From Ch67 sp964491665 (lineage in GTDB: Bacteria > Pseudomonadota > Gammaproteobacteria > Pseudomonadales > Ketobacteraceae): 64,000 bases of DNA. The stretch covers positions 1-64,000 of the forward strand of contig CAZBII010000003.1 of the NCBI GenBank assembly GCA_964491665.1, given 5' to 3'. This document shows positions 59,455 through 64,000 of the stretch, piece after piece. The position numbers were made by a program, and so were the translations under genes. Each line of letters opens with the position of its first letter. The first letter of the stretch is position 1. Under the pieces are notes generated by a model. The model made no database searches. It was not told where the DNA came from and saw only the letters and a list, made by a program, of their open reading frames with translations.

Positions 59455-61005
59455 ATGAGCCAAGCACGCAAACCGCACGTACTGATCATTCTGGATGGTT
59501 TTGGCTATCGCGAAGACCCCGAGTCCAACGCCATTTTCCACGCCCGCAAACCCGTCTGGGACAGACTGTGGCAGGAACGGCCCCACACCCTGATCTCCGG
59601 CTCCGGCATGGACGTGGGTCTGCCGGACGGCCAGATGGGCAACTCGGAAGTGGGCCACATGAACCTGGGCGCCGGCCGCATCGTGTACCAGGATTTCACC
59701 CGTATCACCAAAGCCATTCTCGACGGCGACTTCTTTACCAATCCCGCCCTCACCGGCGCGGTGGACAAGGCCAATGCCAAAGGCGGCGCCGTCCACCTGC
59801 TGGGCCTGCTCTCCCCCGGCGGCGTCCACAGCCACGAAGACCACATCATTGCCATGATCGAACTGGCCGCACAACGCGGCGCGAAGGCAGTGTACGTACA
59901 TGCCTTTCTGGACGGCCGCGACATGCCGCCCCAGTCCGCCCAGCCCAGCCTGGAAAAGGTGGAAGCCAAACTGCAGGAACTGGTCGCCGCGCAAAAACTG
60001 CCGGCCGGCCGCATTGCCTCCATCAGCGGCCGCTACTTCGCCATGGACCGCGACAACCGCTGGGACCGTGTCGAAGCCGCCTACAACCTGCTGACCCTGG
60101 GCGAAGCGTCCTACAGCGCCGCCACGCCGGTACAGGGACTGCTGGCCGCCTACGAGCGCGGCGAAACCGACGAATTCGTCAAACCCACCGTGATCGGCAG
60201 TGCCCCCACGCCGATCCGCGACGGCGACAGCATCGTCTTCATGAATTTCCGCGCCGACCGCGCCCGCCAGATCACCCGCGCCTTCGTCAATCCGGCGTTC
60301 GACAAATTCCAGCGCAAGTTCGTGCCACAGCTGGCCGACTTCGTCATGCTCACCGAGTACGCCGCCGACATCCAGGCCACCTGCGCCTATCCGCCGGAAC
60401 CGCTCACCAACGTCTTCCCCGACTACCTGTCGCAACTGGGCAAAACCCAGCTGCGCATCGCCGAAACCGAAAAATACGCCCACGTGACGTTCTTTTTCAG
60501 CGGCGGCCGCGAGGAACCCTATCCCGGCGAAGACCGCATCCTGGTGCCGTCACCCAATGTCGCCACCTACGATCTGCAGCCGGAAATGAGCGCACCGGAA
60601 GTCACCGACAAGCTGGTGGAAGCGATCAAAAGCGGCCAATACGACGCCGTGATCTGCAACTACGCCAACGGCGACATGGTCGGCCACACCGGCGTGTTCA
60701 GCGCCGCCGTGAAAGCGGTGGAAACCCTGGACGCCTGCGTCGGCCGGCTGGTGGAAGCGGTGGAAAGCGTGGGCGGCGAGATGCTGATCACCGCCGACCA
60801 TGGCAACTGCGAGCAGATGGAAGATCCGGATAGCGGCCAGCCCCACACGGCCCACACCACTGATCTGGTGCCGCTGGTGTATGTCGGCCCGCGTCCGCTG
60901 CAGCTGCAGGCAAAGGATGGCAAGCTGTCGGACATCGCCCCCACCCTCCTCAAGCTGATGGGCCTGCCCCAGCCGAAGGAAATGACCGGCAAGGCCCTGT
61001 TCTGA
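59455..61005 (+). CDS. gpmI: 2,3-bisphosphoglycerate-independent phosphoglycerate mutase
   Basis: This 516-residue di-manganese enzyme interconverts 3- and 2-phosphoglycerate. The first metal Asp is in LIILDGFGYRED, the phospho-acceptor Ser in QMGNSEVGHMNLGAGR, and the later metal ligands in HTGVFSAAVKAVE and TADHGNCE. ATG 59455 gives the family length; the frame from 59317 starts in the divergent promoter region. Confidence 0.97.
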   Translation: MSQARKPHVLIILDGFGYREDPESNAIFHARKPVWDRLWQERPHTLISGSGMDVGLPDGQMGNSEVGHMNLGAGRIVYQDFTRITKAILDGDFFTNPALTGAVDKANAKGGAVHLLGLLSPGGVHSHEDHIIAMIELAAQRGAKAVYVHAFLDGRDMPPQSAQPSLEKVEAKLQELVAAQKLPAGRIASISGRYFAMDRDNRWDRVEAAYNLLTLGEASYSAATPVQGLLAAYERGETDEFVKPTVIGSAPTPIRDGDSIVFMNFRADRARQITRAFVNPAFDKFQRKFVPQLADFVMLTEYAADIQATCAYPPEPLTNVFPDYLSQLGKTQLRIAETEKYAHVTFFFSGGREEPYPGEDRILVPSPNVATYDLQPEMSAPEVTDKLVEAIKSGQYDAVICNYANGDMVGHTGVFSAAVKAVETLDACVGRLVEAVESVGGEMLITADHGNCEQMEDPDSGQPHTAHTTDLVPLVYVGPRPLQLQAKDGKLSDIAPTLLKLMGLPQPKEMTGKALF

Positions 61006-61016
61006 TCTCCGCTGCC

Positions 61017-62225
61017 GTGATCCGCGCGTCACGCTCCTTCGCACACCATCACAGCCGGGCCAGCGCCCGGCTTTTGCTGGCCTGTCTGTTGCTGGCGAGC
61101 CTGCTGCTGGCCGGCACGCCCCTGTTCGCCAGCGAAAGCGGCAAACAGCCCGATCCCGTCGCCACCCAGAAAGAACTGAAGCAGGTGCAGGAAAAGCTCA
61201 AACGGGTGCAGCAGACCATCAAGGCCACCCAGGGCAAGCGCAGCACGGCGGAAAAGGAACTGAAAAAAGCCGAGCAGGCCATTGCCGCCAGCAAGAACCG
61301 GCTGCGGGAAGTGACTACCCAGCAGGAAGAAGCCCAGGCCGAAGTGACCCGACTGCAGGCCGAACAGCAACGGCTGGAAGAAGACAAGGCCCGCCAGCAG
61401 GCAGCGATCAAGGCCAACATCGTCACGGCCTACCGCAGCGGCCGGCAGGAATACATCAAGATGCTGCTGAACCAGGAAGACCCGCAGCAGCTATCCCGCC
61501 ACCTGAAATTCTATGATTACTTTCACGCCGCCCGCCGGCAGAAGATCGACGCCTTCAACCAGACCCTCGCCGATCTTGCCCGCAACCAGGAACAAATGGC
61601 GGTGCGCATTGCCGAACTCGACAGCCTGCGCGCCGAACTCGACCAGCAGCAGCAGAAACTGCAGCAGGCCCAGGAGCAGCGCAAGGCCCTGCTGGCCAAA
61701 CTCGATGCCGAACTGAAAAGCAGCGCCGGGCAGGTCAAACAGCTGCAGGCCAACCAGAGCAATCTGGAGAAAGTGCTCAAGGCCGTGCGCGACAGCCTCG
61801 CCGATCTGCCCAAACACACCGGCAGCGGACCATTCGGCAAGCTGCAGGGCAAACTGCGCTGGCCCAGCCAGGGCCGCATGCTGCGCTCGTTCGGCTCGGC
61901 GCGGGAAGAAGGCGCCCTGCGCTGGAACGGCGTGCTGATCGGCGTGCCGGAAGGATCACCGGTGCAGGCGGTGGCGTACGGACGGGTCGTCTTTGCCGAC
62001 TGGATGCGCGGCTTCGGCAACCTGATCATCATCGATCATGGCGCCGGCTACATGAGCCTGTACGGCCAGAACGAATCCCTGACCAAAACCCCGGGCGACT
62101 GGGTCAACGCCGGCGACCTGATTGCCCGCAGCGGTTCCACTGGCGGCCAGAACCAGGCCGGCCTGTATTTCGAAATCCGCCACCGCGGCAAGCCGGTCAA
62201 CCCGGCGCTGTGGTGCAAGGGCTGA
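61017..62225 (+). CDS. envC: Murein hydrolase activator EnvC
   Basis: This 402-residue periplasmic protein has a signal peptide, a long coiled coil (about 45-250, Lys/Gln/Glu-rich) and a C-terminal LytM domain. The zinc-binding residues of the LytM fold are degenerate (RWNGVLIG and FEIRHRG), as in EnvC, which activates amidases rather than cutting murein. The start is GTG 61017, 11 bp after gpmI. Confidence 0.92.
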   Translation: MIRASRSFAHHHSRASARLLLACLLLASLLLAGTPLFASESGKQPDPVATQKELKQVQEKLKRVQQTIKATQGKRSTAEKELKKAEQAIAASKNRLREVTTQQEEAQAEVTRLQAEQQRLEEDKARQQAAIKANIVTAYRSGRQEYIKMLLNQEDPQQLSRHLKFYDYFHAARRQKIDAFNQTLADLARNQEQMAVRIAELDSLRAELDQQQQKLQQAQEQRKALLAKLDAELKSSAGQVKQLQANQSNLEKVLKAVRDSLADLPKHTGSGPFGKLQGKLRWPSQGRMLRSFGSAREEGALRWNGVLIGVPEGSPVQAVAYGRVVFADWMRGFGNLIIIDHGAGYMSLYGQNESLTKTPGDWVNAGDLIARSGSTGGQNQAGLYFEIRHRGKPVNPALWCKG

Positions 62226-62335
62226 CGAGACTGCCGTCACCGCCGGTTTCCGAAAAGTATCAACAACATAATGCGAGTGCCGCCAATTCAGGCTAGGCTA
62301 GTCAAGATTGATCGACGCAATTTGAGGACACATCG

Positions 62336-63763
62336 ATGGGTTTGCGCTCACCTTCCTCCTGGCGCCGCCGGGTATTGTTGCCGCTGCTGGCCCTGACGCC
62401 GCTGACACTGGCACTGCAGGCCATCGCCGAAGACAAACCGGCCGCCGCACCCGCCAACCAGGCTGCCGAAGCGGCCAGTGCCGGCCAGCCAGGCCTGCTG
62501 CCTCTCAACGAACTGCGCACCTTCGCCGACGTGTTCGACCGCATCAAGCAGGCCTATGTGGAAGACGTCGACGACAAGACCCTGCTGGAAAACGCCATCA
62601 AGGGCATGCTCACCGAACTCGATCCGCACTCGGCCTATCTGGAACCGGACGAATACCAGGACCTGCAGATCAGCACCACCGGTGAATTCGGCGGCCTGGG
62701 CATTGAAGTCGGCATGGAAGACGGCTTCGTGAAAGTCATCACCCCCATCGACGACACACCCGCGCAAAAGGCCGGCGTGCTGGCCGGCGACCTGATCATC
62801 AAACTCGACGAAACCCCCGTGAAGGGCCTGAGCCTGAACGACGCCGTCAAACTCATGCGCGGCAAGGTCGGTTCCGTCATCAAGCTCACCATCATCCGCC
62901 AGGGCGTGGACAAGCCGCTGGAAATCGACGTCACCCGCGCCGTGATCCAGGTGCAGAGTGTCAAGCAGCGCATGCTGGAGAAAAATTACGGTTACGTGCG
63001 GCTGTCGCAGTTCCAGGTGCACACCGGCTCGGACCTGCTGAAGTCGCTGGAGAAGCTGCAGAAGGAAAACAGTGGCGAACTGAAAGGACTGGTGCTGGAC
63101 CTGCGCAACAACCCCGGCGGTGTGCTGCAGGCGGCGGTGGATGTGGCCGATGCCTTCATCAATGACGGTCTGGTGGTGTACACCAAGGGCCGCCTCACCG
63201 ACTCCGACATGCAGTTCAGCGCCACCCCCGGCGACCAGCTCAACGGCGTGCCGATCGTGGTGCTGATCAACGGCGGTTCGGCCTCTGCATCTGAAATCGT
63301 CGCCGGCGCCCTGCAGGATCACCATCGCGCCGTGATCATGGGCACCACGTCGTTCGGCAAGGGCTCGGTGCAGACCGTGCTGCCGCTGCACAACAACCGC
63401 GCCCTGAAGCTCACCACCGCGCGCTACTACACCCCCAGCGGACGTTCCATCCAGGCCGAGGGCATCGTGCCCGACATCAAGGTAGAAAACGCCCGCCTGA
63501 CCACGGTGGAAGAAAGCGAGCGCATCAAGGAAGCGGATCTGACCGGGCATCTGGCCAATCCGGTGAATGGCGCCGGCAAGGACAGCAAAAAGCCGGACGA
63601 CAAGGCCGCCAAACCGGACGCATCCGCGCCCAAGGCAGTGGACGGCAAACCGGCGGCCGGCAACGATGCCAAGCTGTCGGAATCCGATTACCAGCTGTAT
63701 GAGGCGCTCAACCTGCTGAAAGCGCTGAATGTGGTAAGCCGGACGGCGCAGGCGAGCAAATAA
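62336..63763 (+). CDS. ctpA: C-terminal processing peptidase (CtpA, S41 family)
   Basis: This 475-residue periplasmic serine protease has a signal peptide, a PDZ domain (about 100-180, GIEVGMEDGFVKVITP) and the S41 core with catalytic Ser in NGGSASASEIVAGAL and Lys in FGKGSVQ. A Lys/Ala/Pro-rich linker precedes the C-terminal helix. It follows envC, a common arrangement. Confidence 0.95.
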   Translation: MGLRSPSSWRRRVLLPLLALTPLTLALQAIAEDKPAAAPANQAAEAASAGQPGLLPLNELRTFADVFDRIKQAYVEDVDDKTLLENAIKGMLTELDPHSAYLEPDEYQDLQISTTGEFGGLGIEVGMEDGFVKVITPIDDTPAQKAGVLAGDLIIKLDETPVKGLSLNDAVKLMRGKVGSVIKLTIIRQGVDKPLEIDVTRAVIQVQSVKQRMLEKNYGYVRLSQFQVHTGSDLLKSLEKLQKENSGELKGLVLDLRNNPGGVLQAAVDVADAFINDGLVVYTKGRLTDSDMQFSATPGDQLNGVPIVVLINGGSASASEIVAGALQDHHRAVIMGTTSFGKGSVQTVLPLHNNRALKLTTARYYTPSGRSIQAEGIVPDIKVENARLTTVEESERIKEADLTGHLANPVNGAGKDSKKPDDKAAKPDASAPKAVDGKPAAGNDAKLSESDYQLYEALNLLKALNVVSRTAQASK

Positions 63764-63795
63764 CGGAACCACATGGTTTTAACATAACGACCTGT

Positions 63796-63847
63796 GTTCT
63801 GCGGGAACGAGTCTGGGCATGCCACTCCAGATCGCTTCCCGCAGAAC
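63796..63847. repeat. Large two-level hairpin after ctpA
   Basis: Perfect outer arms of 12 bp (GTTCTGCGGGAA and complement at 63836-63847) enclose an inner stem TCTGG / CCAGA (63812-63816, 63827-63831). No T run follows. It lies between converging genes and may end transcription in both directions. Confidence 0.6.
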
Positions 63848-63864
63848 CACTCCGTCAAACCGGC

Positions 63865-64000
63865 CTACCTGCCTTTCAGCCGCCCCAGCAAGCGACCCAT
63901 TCCGCTGGCCAGCGGCATCAATTCCGCCTTGATCGAATCTTTCATCGGTGACTTGCCAATGGGCGTCGGCGTCATACCCAAGCGTTGCATGCGATGCCGG
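63865..64000 (-). CDS. C-terminal end of an unidentified protein (cut by the window edge)
   Basis: An open minus-strand frame of about 44 codons reaches the window edge and ends in a TAG stop at 63865-63867. Its end reads PLASGMGRLLGRLKGR. The hairpin at 63796-63847 lies just after it, as expected for a convergent gene. Too little is visible for a function. Confidence 0.45.
   Translation of the reverse strand, partial: RHRMQRLGMTPTPIGKSPMKDSIKAELMPLASGMGRLLGRLKGR

Noticed and set aside
62348..63772. 474-codon minus-strand frame opposite ctpA
   Set aside because: It is an antisense shadow of ctpA, which has all S41 motifs.

Overview
The window looks like the chromosome of a moderately high-GC (about 60% by eye) free-living gammaproteobacterium. 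The order typA / PP-loop gene / tusA / glnA / glnL / glnG and then trmL / secB / grxC / rhodanese / gpmI / envC / ctpA matches, as I recall it, the Pseudomonas-type backbone. The accessory content points instead to a lipid-, isoprenoid- or steroid-degrading environmental genus outside Pseudomonas. I cannot name the genus. I saw no rRNA, tRNA, CRISPR array or insertion sequence.

Region 1 (1-19.3 kb) is an oxidative catabolism locus. It holds the end of a TRAP transporter, an NTF2-like protein and a soluble P450 with its [2Fe-2S] ferredoxin and reductase. It also holds two divergent secreted di-heme c cytochromes of the RoxA/RoxB (rubber oxygenase) type, an MpaB/Lcp-type (DUF2236) oxygenase, and an operon ChsH2-like / ChsH1-like / Ltp2-like / PaaI thioesterase / SDR. 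Two FadL-type outer-membrane porin genes close the region, and one of them carries an in-frame amber codon. The expected flow is oxidative cleavage or hydroxylation of a long hydrophobic molecule, uptake through FadL, then hydration and retro-aldol shortening of a CoA thioester. Two families of palindromic sites recur at the promoters of this region and suggest a shared regulon. This is the most promising candidate for an undescribed system.

Region 2 (19.3-26.0 kb) is an RND efflux pair with a divergent TetR regulator, then typA. Region 3 (26.1-32.9 kb) is a PP-loop sulfur-transfer protein with TusA, then the nitrogen-control block glnA, a DUF4124 protein, glnL and glnG, with recognisable sigma-54 and NtrC sites.

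Region 4 (32.9-56.5 kb) separates glnG from trmL. It carries a SET-domain protein, an SDR, an acyltransferase and an MFS transporter. Next comes one minus-strand operon joining hypCDAB to a b-type cytochrome, an unknown membrane protein, an SHP-type heme protein and a di-heme cytochrome. Last is a compact MSHA-type IV pilus locus, mshI-I2-J-K-L-E-G-B-A-C-D-O-P-Q. No hydrogenase structural gene and no hypE or hypF is present.

Region 5 (56.5-64 kb) is housekeeping: trmL, an EamA exporter, secB, grxC, rhodanese, gpmI, envC, ctpA, and the edge of one more gene.
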